From Campylobacter concisus (GTDB taxonomy: Bacteria; Campylobacterota; Campylobacteria; Campylobacterales; Campylobacteraceae): a stretch of 64,000 bases of DNA. The DNA is taken from positions 54,598-118,597 of the forward strand of contig NZ_NDYP01000004.1 of NCBI RefSeq assembly GCF_002165775.1. The letters are read 5' to 3'. The notes beneath the pieces are model-generated. The model worked only from the letters and a program-made list of their open reading frames with translations. It was not told the DNA's origin and searched no databases. This document shows positions 27,597 to 38,764 of the stretch, piece after piece. The translations under genes and the position numbers were made by a program. How positions within the stretch are numbered: the stretch's first letter is position 1; every line of letters begins with the position of its first letter.

Positions 27597-27680
27597 CTAC
27601 CTAAGTAGCAGCAGTAGAGAGTTTTTGATTTCGATTTTTGGTAAAAATTTACGTGATTTTATGACGCCATTTTCGCTCAT
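27597..27680 (-). CDS. Leucine-rich leader peptide upstream of leuA (leuL-like)
   Basis: 27 codons, ATG at 27680, stop TAG at 27597-27599. The product ends NSLLLLLR; the five leucine codons are CTA CTG CTG CTA CTT. It has a strong ribosome site (AAGGAG, 7 bases before ATG), and its ATG overlaps the pssA stop (ATGA), so it is translated in step with pssA. The leuA ATG is 66 bases further on. Leader peptides rich in the regulated amino acid, placed before the biosynthetic gene, are the classic sign of attenuation. No GC-rich terminator is visible in the 65-base gap, so the mechanism could be at translation, mRNA stability or Rho. Confidence 0.75.
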   Translation of the reverse strand: MSENGVIKSRKFLPKIEIKNSLLLLLR

Positions 27681-28408
27681 TCGCTCTCCTTTTTTTTGGA
27701 ATTTTTACTAAACATTATAGTGGCTCTTACTATGCCATAAAGCATATAGACGCTCATAACCAAAGTCGCACTTTCAAATGGATATAGATAAAGCATCGAA
27801 AATGCAACTACAAGAGCTACTAAAATTCTTATCACATGGGTTTGTTTTAAATTTATTTTTTTAAAGCTCGGATAGCGAATGTTGCTAACCATTAAAGCTG
27901 CCAAAGTAGCTTCAAGTAGCATCAAACACCACTCAAATCCTTCCAAAAAAGTATAGTCAATATAAATACCAACCCAAAGTACGCTCACAATAGCTGCTGA
28001 TGGAATAGGAAGTCCGATAAAAACATTTGGCTCATATGTGCCAGTAGTGACATTGAAGCGAGCAAGCCTAATAGCTCCAAAAACTACAAACATAGCAGCT
28101 ATAAGTGCCCCAAATCTACCAAAATTTTTACCAATAGTCAAATAAAATAAAATCGCTGGTGCTACACCAAAGGCAACAAGATCTGCAAGGCTATCAAACT
28201 CTACTCCAAATTTACTAGTTGTCTTTGTAAGTCTAGCCACACGCCCATCAAGTCCATCTAAAATAAGCGATAAGATTATATAAATAATGGCTTTAAAATA
28301 GTTACCTTGAATAGATGAAATAATACTAATAACACCCAAAAAAGCACTAGCTGCTGTAAATAAATTTGGCAAGATATACATTAGTTGCATCTTTTGTATG
28401 TTATTCAT
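27677..28408 (-). CDS. pssA: CDP-diacylglycerol-serine O-phosphatidyltransferase
   Basis: Integral membrane enzyme that makes phosphatidylserine, substrate of the adjacent psd product. 243 residues with about six hydrophobic helices. The CDP-alcohol phosphotransferase motif DGLDGRVARLT...GVEFDSLAD is present with all its Asp and Gly residues. I chose the ATG at 28408, which is preceded by GAGGGAAAAAGAG. A TTG at 28426 in the same frame is possible but has no site. The ORF overlaps the end of psd by 8 bases. Confidence 0.93.
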   Translation of the reverse strand: MNNIQKMQLMYILPNLFTAASAFLGVISIISSIQGNYFKAIIYIILSLILDGLDGRVARLTKTTSKFGVEFDSLADLVAFGVAPAILFYLTIGKNFGRFGALIAAMFVVFGAIRLARFNVTTGTYEPNVFIGLPIPSAAIVSVLWVGIYIDYTFLEGFEWCLMLLEATLAALMVSNIRYPSFKKINLKQTHVIRILVALVVAFSMLYLYPFESATLVMSVYMLYGIVRATIMFSKNSKKKESE

Positions 28409-29027
28409 CTCTTTTTCCCTCTTCAAAATATCCCAAAAGTGAAGCAGCCTTTACGCTTTCTCCGACGCTTACACATATCTTAGTATCTCTTGGTAGGTAT
28501 AAAATCACCTCACCACTTCCTAAAAAACCAAATTTTCTAGATGCTTTTAGGCTAGTAACATTTGAAATTTCTAAACTTCGACTGAAAGCTCCAGCTATAA
28601 TTTTCATAACAAATTTTATATTCTCTTTTTCAAAGCGAATAATAGCTCTTTCATTTAAAAATTCTGAAATTTTCATAGCTTGGCATAAGAATAAGCCATG
28701 TCTTTTACGTATTTCAGCTACTTTTACATCACTTACAGCCCTTAATGTACCAACATCAAAAAAAGATTTTTTTATAACGATCTTAGCTACTTCATTATTG
28801 TCAAAATTTGAAGCACTGATCTCTTTTATCTTGCCATCAATCGGCGATAGTAAAGCCAATTTATCATCAGAAAATGGCTCTCTCTCAGGATCTCTAAAAA
28901 AATAAAGTCCCAAAAAAAGTAAAATAGCAAAAAAAAGTGGCAAGATCCCAAACAGCAAAGATAAAACAAATAAAATTAGAAAAAATAATATAAATTTATA
29001 TCCTGCTTTCGCGATATAGCCACTCAT
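28401..29027 (-). CDS. psd: Phosphatidylserine decarboxylase proenzyme
   Basis: Converts phosphatidylserine to phosphatidylethanolamine. 208 residues, the short Psd type. There are two hydrophobic segments near the start (FILFFLILFVLSLLFGILPL, then LFFAILLFLGLYFF). SPIDGKIKEIS follows, and the autocleavage site GFLGSGEVILYLP near the C-terminus, where the Ser becomes the pyruvoyl group. It is sandwiched between ftsH and pssA, 2 bases from ftsH, the arrangement known in C. jejuni. Confidence 0.93.
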   Translation of the reverse strand: MSGYIAKAGYKFILFFLILFVLSLLFGILPLFFAILLFLGLYFFRDPEREPFSDDKLALLSPIDGKIKEISASNFDNNEVAKIVIKKSFFDVGTLRAVSDVKVAEIRKRHGLFLCQAMKISEFLNERAIIRFEKENIKFVMKIIAGAFSRSLEISNVTSLKASRKFGFLGSGEVILYLPRDTKICVSVGESVKAASLLGYFEEGKRDE

Positions 29028-29029
29028 TT

Positions 29030-30955
29030 TTATTCCTCTTTTTTACTCTTTTCATCTTCTTCAGTATCTACGAGTCTGCTCTCTAGATCATTTTCGATCT
29101 CGTAGTTTTTAATGATCTCTCTAACTCTTTTTCCTTCGATTGTTTCTTCTTCATAAAGTGCTGATACCATATTTTCAATAGCACCTTTATAAATTTCAAG
29201 CAAACCAAGTACAGCTGTGTATCTTTCATGAAGAAGTGTTTTTACAAACTCATCAACCTTTTCAGCCATCTTATCACTATAGTCTTTGATACTTTGACCA
29301 CCATTTAAAAATGTAGCACGTTGTTTTTCAAGCACCATAAGACCGGCAACATCGCTCATACCATACATACTAACCATAGCTTTTATGATATCGGTCGCAC
29401 GCTCTAGGTCGTTGCTAGCTCCAGTTGAAATTTCTTTAATAAACACCTCTTCAGCAGCTCTACCAGCCAAAAGTACATCTACTTCTGCTATCAGCTCATG
29501 CTTTTGCATCATAAATTTATTCTCTTCAGGCGTGTTTAGAGTATAGCCAAGTGCCGCAAGACCACGTGGTACGACTGAGACTTTTGTTACTCTTTTTGCA
29601 CCTTTTGTTAGCTCAGCTATCAAGGCATGACCACACTCATGATAAGTGACGATCCTTTTTTCTTTTGGATTTACGCGGCGAGACTTTTTCTCAAGACCAG
29701 CGATCGATCTCTCGACAGCCTCCACAAGATCAGCCTGCTCGACAAAGGTCTTTGACTTACGTCCTGCAAGAAGTGCAGCCTCATTTATGATATTTTCAAG
29801 ATCAGCACCAGCTAAACCAGTCGTAAGCCTTGCAATATCTTCGATATTTACATCTTTGCTAATCTTTACATCTTTCATATGAACTTTTAAAATGTCGCAG
29901 CGTCCTTTAAAATCAGGCTTATCAACAAGCACTTGCCTGTCAAATCTACCTGGCCTTAAAAGTGCAGCATCCAAAACTTCAGGTCTGTTTGTAGCTGCTA
30001 TTACGATGACTGGCGACTTATCCGCGTCAAAGCCATCCATCTCAGAAAGAAGCTGATTTAGCGTCTGCTCTCTCTCGTCATTGCCGCCCATCGGACCAGA
30101 ATTTCTACTTTTACCGATCGCATCGATCTCATCTATAAAAACGATCGCTGGAGCCTCTTTTTTAGCATTTTCAAAAAGATCTCTAACCCTACTTGCGCCA
30201 ACACCGACAAACATCTCTATAAAGCTTGATGCTGACATAGAGAAAAATGGAACACTAGCCTCGCCTGCAACTGCTCTTGCAAGAAGCGTTTTACCAGTAC
30301 CTGGAGGGCCAACTAGTAAAATACCTTTTGGGATTTTTGCCCCAAGTCTTAGATATTTATCAGGACTTTTTAGATAATCAACTATCTCTTGAACCTCTTC
30401 TTTTGCCTCTTCAACGCCTGCGACATCGTCAAATTTAACTTTTGGTTTTTCAGAATTTATAAGTTTTTTTGCACTTCCTATGCCAAGTATGCCACCGCCA
30501 ATATTCTTTTGCATACGACTAGCAATAAACATCCAAATAGCAAAAAATATAAATACCGGGATGATCCATGAAAATATAAGATCACCAAACCAGTTATTTT
30601 CGCTATAAACGCTATAAGTTATGCCGTTTTGCTCAAGTATGCCAATGAGCGTTGGATCATTTATGCGTTTTGCAAGATAGATAGTTTTGTCACTACCTAT
30701 GCCTTTTATGGTAGTCTCCGAGATAGCAACCTCATTTAGTTGCTTATTTTTTAACATATCTTTAAACTCAGAATAAGCTACCATTTTACTCTGAGCATTA
30801 CTATTTAGCCCAAAAGAGCCACCTAGTCCGTCTCCACTAAAGCTTCTAAAAGCTAAAACTATAACTATTGCAAAAATGGCAAAAATAAAAATAGGATTTT
30901 TATTAAAAAAACCGTTATTATTGCCATTGTTTTGGTTATTATTTTGGTTATTCAT
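29030..30955 (-). CDS. ftsH: ATP-dependent zinc metalloprotease FtsH
   Basis: Membrane AAA+ protease for quality control and turnover of LpxC-like targets. 641 residues. Membrane helices at about 21-37 and 127-146 flank a periplasmic domain. Walker A is GPPGTGKT (216-223), Walker [12 protein letters not shown], and the SRH is [20 protein letters not shown]. The zinc site is HECGH (439-443). The first 19 residues are an Asn/Gln-rich run written by AAT/AAC-type triplets. The start overlaps the prmA stop by 8 bases. Confidence 0.97.
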   Translation of the reverse strand: MNNQNNNQNNGNNNGFFNKNPIFIFAIFAIVIVLAFRSFSGDGLGGSFGLNSNAQSKMVAYSEFKDMLKNKQLNEVAISETTIKGIGSDKTIYLAKRINDPTLIGILEQNGITYSVYSENNWFGDLIFSWIIPVFIFFAIWMFIASRMQKNIGGGILGIGSAKKLINSEKPKVKFDDVAGVEEAKEEVQEIVDYLKSPDKYLRLGAKIPKGILLVGPPGTGKTLLARAVAGEASVPFFSMSASSFIEMFVGVGASRVRDLFENAKKEAPAIVFIDEIDAIGKSRNSGPMGGNDEREQTLNQLLSEMDGFDADKSPVIVIAATNRPEVLDAALLRPGRFDRQVLVDKPDFKGRCDILKVHMKDVKISKDVNIEDIARLTTGLAGADLENIINEAALLAGRKSKTFVEQADLVEAVERSIAGLEKKSRRVNPKEKRIVTYHECGHALIAELTKGAKRVTKVSVVPRGLAALGYTLNTPEENKFMMQKHELIAEVDVLLAGRAAEEVFIKEISTGASNDLERATDIIKAMVSMYGMSDVAGLMVLEKQRATFLNGGQSIKDYSDKMAEKVDEFVKTLLHERYTAVLGLLEIYKGAIENMVSALYEEETIEGKRVREIIKNYEIENDLESRLVDTEEDEKSKKEE

Positions 30956-31781
30956 CTATTTCCTTATAAACAAAGCTGCTCCAATCGTTACTTTGTTTTA
31001 TCTCAATTAGCTCCAAATCCTTAAACGCATCTTTAATCCTATCTTCGTATTTGTTTAAAATTCCTGACAATACCAAGTAGCCACCTTTTTTAAGCGATTT
31101 TTTTAAGTCATTTGAGAGCATAAAAATGACATCAGCAATGATATTTGCTACGACAATATCATATTTTTGCTCTAAATTTGCGATAGAACCTGTCCAAATT
31201 TTATTAAATTTAACCTCATTCAACTCGGCGTTGCTAAGTGAGCTTTGTGTGGCTTGCTCGTCTGTATCACAAGCATCAATCTTGCAGCCAAGCTTTGCCA
31301 AGGCAATACTTAAAATTCCACTTCCACAGCCCACGTCTAAAGTAGTATTGCCACTTTTTGCATATTTTTGTAAAAGCTGCAAGCAAGAATTTGTGCTTTC
31401 ATGGTGCCCTGAGCCAAAGGCTAGAGCTGGGTCGATTATGATATTTGTTACGCCATTAAGTGGCTCTTCCCAGCTAGGTCTAACATAAATTTTATCAACC
31501 AAAATAGGCTTAACTGCCTTTTTATATTCACCTAGCCAGTCTTTATTTTCTTTTAAATTAAGAGAAATTTTTAAATCATTTGAAATTTTACGAACACTAG
31601 AGAGCCCTTTTGCATACTCTTCGATACCCCAAGCTATATCTTTTAGATCATACTCTTCCCTGATGATGATCTCGTGATCTAGCTCTTCAACACAGGTAAC
31701 TCCAAAAGAGAAAACTAGCTCTAAAATTTCATCATAAAAATTTGATGTTTTTATGCTTAATTCGTAGAATTTATCTTTCAT
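30948..31781 (-). CDS. prmA: Ribosomal protein L11 methyltransferase
   Basis: SAM-dependent trimethylation of L11. 277 residues. The N-terminal substrate domain is followed by DPALAFGSGHHEST, then the SAM loop LDVGCGSGILSIALAKLGC and VANIIADV. It shares one base with the cheY stop and overlaps ftsH, so cheY-prmA-ftsH-psd-pssA is one unit, matching C. jejuni order. Confidence 0.96.
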   Translation of the reverse strand: MKDKFYELSIKTSNFYDEILELVFSFGVTCVEELDHEIIIREEYDLKDIAWGIEEYAKGLSSVRKISNDLKISLNLKENKDWLGEYKKAVKPILVDKIYVRPSWEEPLNGVTNIIIDPALAFGSGHHESTNSCLQLLQKYAKSGNTTLDVGCGSGILSIALAKLGCKIDACDTDEQATQSSLSNAELNEVKFNKIWTGSIANLEQKYDIVVANIIADVIFMLSNDLKKSLKKGGYLVLSGILNKYEDRIKDAFKDLELIEIKQSNDWSSFVYKEIDE

Positions 31782-32146
31782 TAACCAAGAACGTCTTCAA
31801 GCTTCTCTTTTAAAACTTGTGGCGTAAAAGGTTTAACGATGTAGTTATTAACACCTGCTTTTAAAGCTGTTATAACTTCGGCTTTTCCGCCCTCTGTTGT
31901 TACCATTATGATAGGCATATCAACATACTTTTGCTCTGCTCTTACCTTTTTAACAAGTTCAAGACCATTCATCTCAGGCATATTCCAGTCAGTGATAAGA
32001 ACTTCGATACCTTCGTTTTGAGTTAAGATATTCCAGGCCTCAAGACCGTGCTCAGCCTCAAGAATTTCTTGATGTCCTAACCTTTGTAAAGTATTTTTTA
32101 TGATTCTTCTCATTGTTGAACTATCATCTACTACCAAAATCTTCAC
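31781..32146 (-). CDS. cheY: Chemotaxis response regulator CheY
   Basis: Single receiver domain, 121 residues. Acidic pocket D7/D8, phospho-acceptor D53 in LITDWNMPEMNG, Thr in IMVTTEGGKAE, and Lys in YIVKPFTP. Binds the FliM/FliN switch when phosphorylated by CheA (18223). It stands next to the glycosylation locus rather than with the other che genes, as in C. jejuni, although here hisH-hisA lie between cheY and pglF. Confidence 0.97.
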   Translation of the reverse strand: MKILVVDDSSTMRRIIKNTLQRLGHQEILEAEHGLEAWNILTQNEGIEVLITDWNMPEMNGLELVKKVRAEQKYVDMPIIMVTTEGGKAEVITALKAGVNNYIVKPFTPQVLKEKLEDVLG

Positions 32147-32210
32147 ATAATATCCTTTTAGTAAAAATTGCTCTATTCTAGCTAATTTAAAATTTATAAA
32201 AGCTTTAACG

Positions 32211-32921
32211 CTATCTAAGTAGTTTAAAGGCCTCTTTTAGGTCAAGCAACCCCTCATAGTAGGCTTTCCCAACTATTACGCCACTAATCTCATTTGTAGC
32301 TTTTAGCATCAAAATATCATTTATATCACTCACGCCACCACTTGCTATCGTCTCAAGCTTGCTATTTCTAGCTATTTGCAAGCTAAACTCAACATTAACT
32401 CCGCCAAGCATTCCATCCTTGTTAATATCAGTGCAAATCACAGCTTCCACGCCAACATCTGCAAATTTTCTTGCAAGATCGACTGCTTTTATATTTGAGA
32501 TCTCACCCCAACCTTGTACGGCCACGTAGCCATCTTTTGCGTCAATGCCGACTACAACTCTATAAATTTCAGCCATTTTTGCTGTAAATTCTGGATCTCT
32601 AAGAGCAACTGAGCCAAGAATCACTCTGCTAACTCCTAAATCCAAATAGCGTTTTATTCGCTCTTCATCTCTTATACCACCACCTACTTGGACGTTTAAA
32701 TTTGTAGCCTTTGTAATTTTTTCAATTGTTTTAAAATTTATCGTCTCTCCAGCAAATGCACCGTCTAAATCGACCACATGAAGCCATTTTGCGCCATAAT
32801 CTTCAAATTTTTTAGCAAGTTCACTTGGCTCGTTGCTATAAATTTTTGCACTTTGCATAAGACCTTTACTAAGTCTAACTGCTTGCCCCTCTTTTAAATC
32901 AATCGCTGGAAAAATTTCCAT
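32211..32921 (-). CDS. hisA: Phosphoribosylformimino-5-aminoimidazole carboxamide ribotide isomerase HisA
   Basis: TIM-barrel isomerase of histidine synthesis. 236 residues: [20 protein letters not shown] at the start, then [11 protein letters not shown] and TIASGGVSD phosphate-binding motifs and the [14 protein letters not shown] strand. The ATG at 32921 overlaps the hisH stop (TGATG). A GTG one codon upstream is an alternative. Confidence 0.96.
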   Translation of the reverse strand: MEIFPAIDLKEGQAVRLSKGLMQSAKIYSNEPSELAKKFEDYGAKWLHVVDLDGAFAGETINFKTIEKITKATNLNVQVGGGIRDEERIKRYLDLGVSRVILGSVALRDPEFTAKMAEIYRVVVGIDAKDGYVAVQGWGEISNIKAVDLARKFADVGVEAVICTDINKDGMLGGVNVEFSLQIARNSKLETIASGGVSDINDILMLKATNEISGVIVGKAYYEGLLDLKEAFKLLR

Positions 32922-33532
32922 CACAACCTCGCAAAATTCTCTAAAATTTTAAGTCCAGCTTCATGACTTTTTTCTGGATGAGGCTGAAAGCCAAAGATAT
33001 TTTCATGCCAAACCGCACTTGTAAATTCATATCCATAAGTCGTCTTTGCCAGTGCAAATTTATCATCACAAACCACATGATAGCTATGTACAAAATATAA
33101 ATACTCAAGCTCTTTTAGTCCTAAATTTAATGGGCTATTTTGCTTAAATTCCAAAGCATTCCAGCCAATGTGAGGTATTTTTAATGGCTTATCGAAATTA
33201 GTTTCATTAAATTTTACGACCTTGCCAGGCAAAAGAGAGAGTCCCTCATGCTCGCCAAACTCAAAGCTTCGCTCAAATAAAAGCTGCATACCAAGGCAAA
33301 TACCAATAAATGCTTTGCCGCTTTTTACGGCTTCTCTTACGGCTTCATCCATGCTGTTAAATTTTAGTTTCTTCATCGCCTCACCAAAAGCTCCAACGCC
33401 TGGTAAAACAATGTGCGAATACTCCTTTAAATTTTCGGGCTTACTTACTAAGGCACATTTTTTGTCAAGAAAATCGAAAGCATTTATCACACTTTTGATA
33501 TTTCCGGCCCCATAGTCAATTATCGCTATCAT
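32921..33532 (-). CDS. hisH: Imidazole glycerol phosphate synthase subunit HisH
   Basis: Glutaminase subunit that feeds ammonia to HisF. 203 residues. The class I amidotransferase triad is visible: Cys in [11 protein letters not shown] and His and Glu in [12 protein letters not shown]. It has the oxyanion strand [11 protein letters not shown]. HisF is not in the window. Pgl-adjacent HisH-like proteins sometimes act in amidation of surface sugars (PtmG-type), but pairing with hisA favours histidine synthesis. Confidence 0.93.
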   Translation of the reverse strand: MIAIIDYGAGNIKSVINAFDFLDKKCALVSKPENLKEYSHIVLPGVGAFGEAMKKLKFNSMDEAVREAVKSGKAFIGICLGMQLLFERSFEFGEHEGLSLLPGKVVKFNETNFDKPLKIPHIGWNALEFKQNSPLNLGLKELEYLYFVHSYHVVCDDKFALAKTTYGYEFTSAVWHENIFGFQPHPEKSHEAGLKILENFARL

Positions 33533-33549
33533 TGGTTCTTTGCCTTTAA

Positions 33550-35331
33550 TTAGCCTTTTAAATTTAGCGCATGATTAAACTCAGGCACGATAACCTTAAG
33601 CGCAGGTGCGATCTCATTATCCTCAAGCTGCAAAAGCTCACTTATCTGCGAGTTTAAAAGCACTAAATCATAAGGCTCTGAATGCGTTACAAAGATCGAC
33701 TCATACTTGGTTTGTACATCATCTTTGTTGATAAGTAGCTCTTCATAAAGCTTCTCGCCTGGTCTAAGACCCACAAATTCTATGCCCAAATGCTCTTTAT
33801 TTGAAAGAAGAAGCATCTTTTTAGCAAGATCAACGATCTTAACAGGCTCGCCCATATCAAGTACGAAAAGCTCTCCACCTTTTGCGATAGAGGCCGCTTG
33901 AAGGACTAGCTGACAAGCTTCTGATGTAAGCATAAAGTATCTTGTGATCTCTGGGTGGGTGACGCTTAGTGGCCTATTTGCAGCGATCTGCGCTTTAAAT
34001 TTAGGTATGACAGATCCGCTTGAGCCAAGGACGTTACCAAAGCGAACGCAAACTATCTCGCATATACCTGCTTCGTTTGAATTTAGTGCATAAAGCTCGC
34101 AAACACGCTTAGTTGTACCCATTATATTTGTCGGACGCACAGCCTTGTCTGATGAGATCATGACAAATTTCTTAACGCCATATTTTTTTGAAAGATCGAC
34201 CGCATTTTTTGTGCCAAGGATGTTGTTTTCGACAGCCGAGCGAGGATTTAGCTCGCAAAGTGGCACGTGCTTATATGCGGCGGCATGGATGACGATCTCA
34301 GGTTTAAAGTCAGCAAAAACCTCTTCAAAATCCTTTAAATTTGTGATATTTACAAGCTTGCTAATAGTTCTTTTATCTTTTGTATCTTCGCCTATTTTAT
34401 AAAGGTTAAACTCGCTGTGCTCAACCATTATAAGCTCACTTACACCAAATTTTAAGCATTGCTTACAAATTTCACTTCCTATACTGCCGCCGGCTCCAGT
34501 GACAAGTACTCTCTTATCTTTTAAAAAATTTGAAATAGCTTCTGGATTTAAGTCTTTTGGCTTTCTAGCAAGCAAGTCTTCGATCGAGATATCCTTGATC
34601 GGCTCATTTTCGATAAGCGAAAAGAGTTTCATATCTCTTATGCCATATCCAGTTAGCTCATCAACTAAGGCTTGAAGCTCGTCTTGATCTAGCGCAAGCG
34701 CAATGATAGCGGTCTTTGCGTCATAATCTTTTATAAGGCTTGGTATCTCTTTTTTATCTTGAACTAAAAATCCATCACAATATGTGCCAACAAGGTCACT
34801 TCTGCCATCTACCACGCCAACTGCGTAGTAGTCAAGATAGCCCTGCTTTAAGCCACGTAAGACGTGAAGCGCCTTTGAGGTCGCGCCTATAACGATACAA
34901 GGCTCGCCTTTGTGAGGTCTGTTTGAAAAGTCAAGCACCATGCGTTTTGAAATTCTTAAAAGCCCAACAAGTAAGCATGAAATAAGAAGATCAATGAAAA
35001 TAACGCTTCTTGGATATGGATTTAAAAAATCTTGAATGATAAAAAAAACGATCGTAAATAAAACCGCTGAGCAAACGTGAGCTAGGAAAATTTTTCTTGC
35101 TTCGTTTAATCCAAAAAATCTCCACGGCACCTTGTAAATTTTAAACATCCACATGAAAAATAGTTTAAAAACGATCAAAAATCCAGCCGTTACAAAAAGC
35201 CCCTGCATATAGATATCTGGGATGTCAGCGTTAAATCTTAAAAGATAAGCCGTATATATCGAAAAGATAAATATAAAAACATCGCCAAAAAGGAAAAATA
35301 CGAGTCTTTTTAACTTCGTTGCATGAAACAT
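33550..35331 (-). CDS. pglF: UDP-GlcNAc 4,6-dehydratase PglF
   Basis: First step of UDP-diNAcBac synthesis: dehydrates UDP-GlcNAc to the 4-keto-6-deoxy sugar. 593 residues. Four N-terminal membrane helices (about 8-120) and a CoA-binding-like domain come first. The SDR domain has [34 protein letters not shown] (active-site Lys) and [17 protein letters not shown]. Membrane-anchored long form as in C. jejuni. It follows pglE directly (1 base) and ends the sugar-activation set pglC-D-E-F. Confidence 0.95.
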   Translation of the reverse strand: MFHATKLKRLVFFLFGDVFIFIFSIYTAYLLRFNADIPDIYMQGLFVTAGFLIVFKLFFMWMFKIYKVPWRFFGLNEARKIFLAHVCSAVLFTIVFFIIQDFLNPYPRSVIFIDLLISCLLVGLLRISKRMVLDFSNRPHKGEPCIVIGATSKALHVLRGLKQGYLDYYAVGVVDGRSDLVGTYCDGFLVQDKKEIPSLIKDYDAKTAIIALALDQDELQALVDELTGYGIRDMKLFSLIENEPIKDISIEDLLARKPKDLNPEAISNFLKDKRVLVTGAGGSIGSEICKQCLKFGVSELIMVEHSEFNLYKIGEDTKDKRTISKLVNITNLKDFEEVFADFKPEIVIHAAAYKHVPLCELNPRSAVENNILGTKNAVDLSKKYGVKKFVMISSDKAVRPTNIMGTTKRVCELYALNSNEAGICEIVCVRFGNVLGSSGSVIPKFKAQIAANRPLSVTHPEITRYFMLTSEACQLVLQAASIAKGGELFVLDMGEPVKIVDLAKKMLLLSNKEHLGIEFVGLRPGEKLYEELLINKDDVQTKYESIFVTHSEPYDLVLLNSQISELLQLEDNEIAPALKVIVPEFNHALNLKG

Positions 35332-36459
<1,128 letters not shown>

Positions 36460-36471
36460 TTATTTTTAAAT

Positions 36472-37062
36472 TTATATCTTAGCACGCTCACTTGCTGGCA
36501 CGCCGTAAGCCTTTGTGCCATCTTTTATATCTCTTACAACCACACTTCCAGCGCCGATGATACAGCTGCTGCCGATGCTTATACCCTGAATGATGCTTGA
36601 GCCGATACCTATGTGCGTAAATTCGCCCACTCTAACGTTTCCAGCAAGAGCCGCATTTGGGCTGATGTGAGCAAATTTACCTATCACGCACTCATGCTCT
36701 ATCACCGCGCCAGAGTTTATGATAGCGCCCTCTTTTATGTGAGCTTTTGCGTTTATAACGGCATTTGGCATGACAACTACACCTTTTTCTATCACAGCAC
36801 TTTCGCTCACAACCGCACTTTTATGGATCAAATTTACTATATCAAAGCCAGCAGCCTCTACTTTTTGGCTGATTTTTTGTCTTGTTTTATTGTCGCCAAT
36901 AGCTATTACAATGTCGGCTTTTTCAAGCTCTGGGCTAAATTTACGCTCGCTAGCGTCATCTAAAAAAACTATCTCATCGTAGCCGTTACTTCTAGCGATA
37001 TCAGCTACGACTAGCCCGTGACCGCTTGCTCCATAGATGTAAATTTTCTTAGTTTTTGCCAT
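36472..37062 (-). CDS. pglD: UDP-4-amino-sugar acetyltransferase PglD
   Basis: Acetyl-CoA-dependent N-acetyltransferase that completes UDP-N,N'-diacetylbacillosamine. 196 residues. The N-terminal nucleotide-sugar domain has [19 protein letters not shown]. The left-handed beta-helix (about 95-190) is built of hexapeptide repeats. The catalytic His lies in [16 protein letters not shown]. The ATG at 37062 has GGAG 8 bases upstream and overlaps pglC by 14 bases. A longer frame to 37104 would add an Arg-rich, non-homologous stretch. Confidence 0.94.
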   Translation of the reverse strand: MAKTKKIYIYGASGHGLVVADIARSNGYDEIVFLDDASERKFSPELEKADIVIAIGDNKTRQKISQKVEAAGFDIVNLIHKSAVVSESAVIEKGVVVMPNAVINAKAHIKEGAIINSGAVIEHECVIGKFAHISPNAALAGNVRVGEFTHIGIGSSIIQGISIGSSCIIGAGSVVVRDIKDGTKAYGVPASERAKI

Positions 37063-37654
37063 TAAATTTCTCCGTCGTCGCCTGCCCCTCTTTGCTGACG
37101 CCACTTCGTTTTAGCACCTTTTCGATGGTCTGTAATGCGATCTTTACATCAAGCATAAAGCTTAAATTTTTAGCGTAATAGACGTCGTACTCAAATTTTT
37201 TCTCCCAGCTTATGGCGTTTCTGCCATTTACCTGCGCTAGGCCCGTGATACCAGGGCGTACGTCGTGGCGGTGCTTTTGCGTTTCGTTATAGATGGGTAG
37301 ATACTCAACCAAAAGCGGCCTTGGCCCGATAAAACTCATGTCGCCTTTTAGCACATTAAAAAGCTGTGGCAGCTCATCGAGGCTAAGCGAACGGATCAGT
37401 TTGCCAAATTTACCAAGACGCTGCTCATCTGGCAAGAGCTCGCCATTTGCGTCACGCTCGTCACTCATCGTTTTAAATTTATAAATTTTAAAAATTTTCT
37501 CATTAAGACCCGGTCTTGCTTGCGTAAAAATGACATCGCGGCTTACCTTAAAATAGATAAAAATCGCCGTTGCTATGATGATAGGCGATGTTAAAATGAG
37601 CAAAAATAGTGCCCCCAAAATATCAATCACCCTTTTTAAAAAATTTCTATACAT
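37049..37654 (-). CDS. pglC: Undecaprenyl-phosphate diacetylbacillosamine 1-phosphate transferase PglC
   Basis: Monotopic phosphoglycosyl transferase that moves phospho-diNAcBac from UDP to undecaprenyl phosphate, the first membrane step. 201 residues. Reentrant membrane helix near 11-32 ([17 protein letters not shown]), then [18 protein letters not shown]. The catalytic Asp-Glu pair is in [17 protein letters not shown], followed by FIGPRPLL. Overlaps pglA by 8 bases. Confidence 0.95.
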   Translation of the reverse strand: MYRNFLKRVIDILGALFLLILTSPIIIATAIFIYFKVSRDVIFTQARPGLNEKIFKIYKFKTMSDERDANGELLPDEQRLGKFGKLIRSLSLDELPQLFNVLKGDMSFIGPRPLLVEYLPIYNETQKHRHDVRPGITGLAQVNGRNAISWEKKFEYDVYYAKNLSFMLDVKIALQTIEKVLKRSGVSKEGQATTEKFNGKN

Positions 37655-38762
37655 CTATAAATTTCCTATAAATTTCTATATATCTTTTCGCGATTTGCTT
37701 CTCGTCAAACTCGCTAACCGCCCAGTTTCTGCCGTTTTGCCCAAGTCTAGCACAAAGTGCTTCGTCATCAAGCAAAATTTTTATCTTTCCAGCTAGATCA
37801 CTTGCGTCTTTTACCTTACATAAAAGCCCGTTGTAGCCGTCCTTCACGGCCTCATTACAGCCCGTCACATCGCTTGCTACGACTGCTTTAGCCATGCTCA
37901 TCGCCTCTAAAACCGTCCTTGGAAAGCCCTCTTTATAGCTTGGCAAAGCCAGTAAATAAGAGGCCTTTAAAAGCTGCGGTATATCATTTCTAGCGCCAAG
38001 GTAACGCACTTTGCCGCCTTTTAAAAAGGCCTCGTCTGCGGTTGATTTATTGCCAGCAAAGCCCTCACCCACAAAGACAAATTCGCAGTTTTTATAGCCA
38101 TTTAAAATTTCTGCCGCCTCGTAAAATTCACGAACACCCTTGTGCCACATAGCTCTTGCGATCATTAAAATGACCTTTTTTTCACCAAGGTTAGCCGCCT
38201 GCGTGATAGCTGGATCAAATTTAGCAGTATCCACGCCGACACTTTTTATGCGGTACACTTTGCTTTTGTCTATCAAATTTCTTGAGATCAGATAGTCTGG
38301 ATCTGCGTCATTTACGAAAATGCAAGCATCAGCCTTTGCAAAAGAGAGCTTATAAAGGCTCTCCATGACAAAACGCACGGCCTTTGTCTTAATATCATCA
38401 TCGATATAAAAGCTACCAAGTCCTTCAACCAAATTTATCACGTGCTTTATGCCAGCGTTTTTGGCAGCAAACGTGCCAAATACATTTGACTTGTGAGCGC
38501 CAGTTTGAAGCAGGTCTAAATTTAGCTCGCCCAAAATTTGAGATAGTTTTTTTGAGTTATTTATGACGGTTAGCGGATTTAGACTGGCCTTGTCAAGCTC
38601 GTATGTAACAGCGTGAAAGCTTTTAGCAAGCTCATCAGTGAAATTTCCTTTTGGAGCGATAGCAAAAACTTCATGCCCCATATCTTTTAAAGCCTGCATA
38701 ATAGGGCGTCTAAAAAAGTGTATACTCATGTCAGCGTGGCTTAAAAACCCTATCCTTGCCAT
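37647..38762 (-). CDS. pglA: GalNAc transferase PglA (GT4)
   Basis: Adds the first alpha-1,3-GalNAc to undecaprenyl-PP-diNAcBac. 371 residues. GT-B fold with [19 protein letters not shown] at the N-terminus, the C-terminal donor site [17 protein letters not shown] (ExxxxxxxE) and [15 protein letters not shown] loop ([13 protein letters not shown]). Two bases from pglB. Linkage is inferred from the C. jejuni enzyme. Confidence 0.93.
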   Translation of the reverse strand: MARIGFLSHADMSIHFFRRPIMQALKDMGHEVFAIAPKGNFTDELAKSFHAVTYELDKASLNPLTVINNSKKLSQILGELNLDLLQTGAHKSNVFGTFAAKNAGIKHVINLVEGLGSFYIDDDIKTKAVRFVMESLYKLSFAKADACIFVNDADPDYLISRNLIDKSKVYRIKSVGVDTAKFDPAITQAANLGEKKVILMIARAMWHKGVREFYEAAEILNGYKNCEFVFVGEGFAGNKSTADEAFLKGGKVRYLGARNDIPQLLKASYLLALPSYKEGFPRTVLEAMSMAKAVVASDVTGCNEAVKDGYNGLLCKVKDASDLAGKIKILLDDEALCARLGQNGRNWAVSEFDEKQIAKRYIEIYRKFIDV

Positions 38763-38764
38763 TT

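Noticed and set aside
30895..30955. Triplet-like repeat at the ftsH start (Asn/Gln run)
   Set aside because: Imperfect and in frame; it reflects the Asn-rich N-terminus common in this family rather than a tract likely to switch expression.
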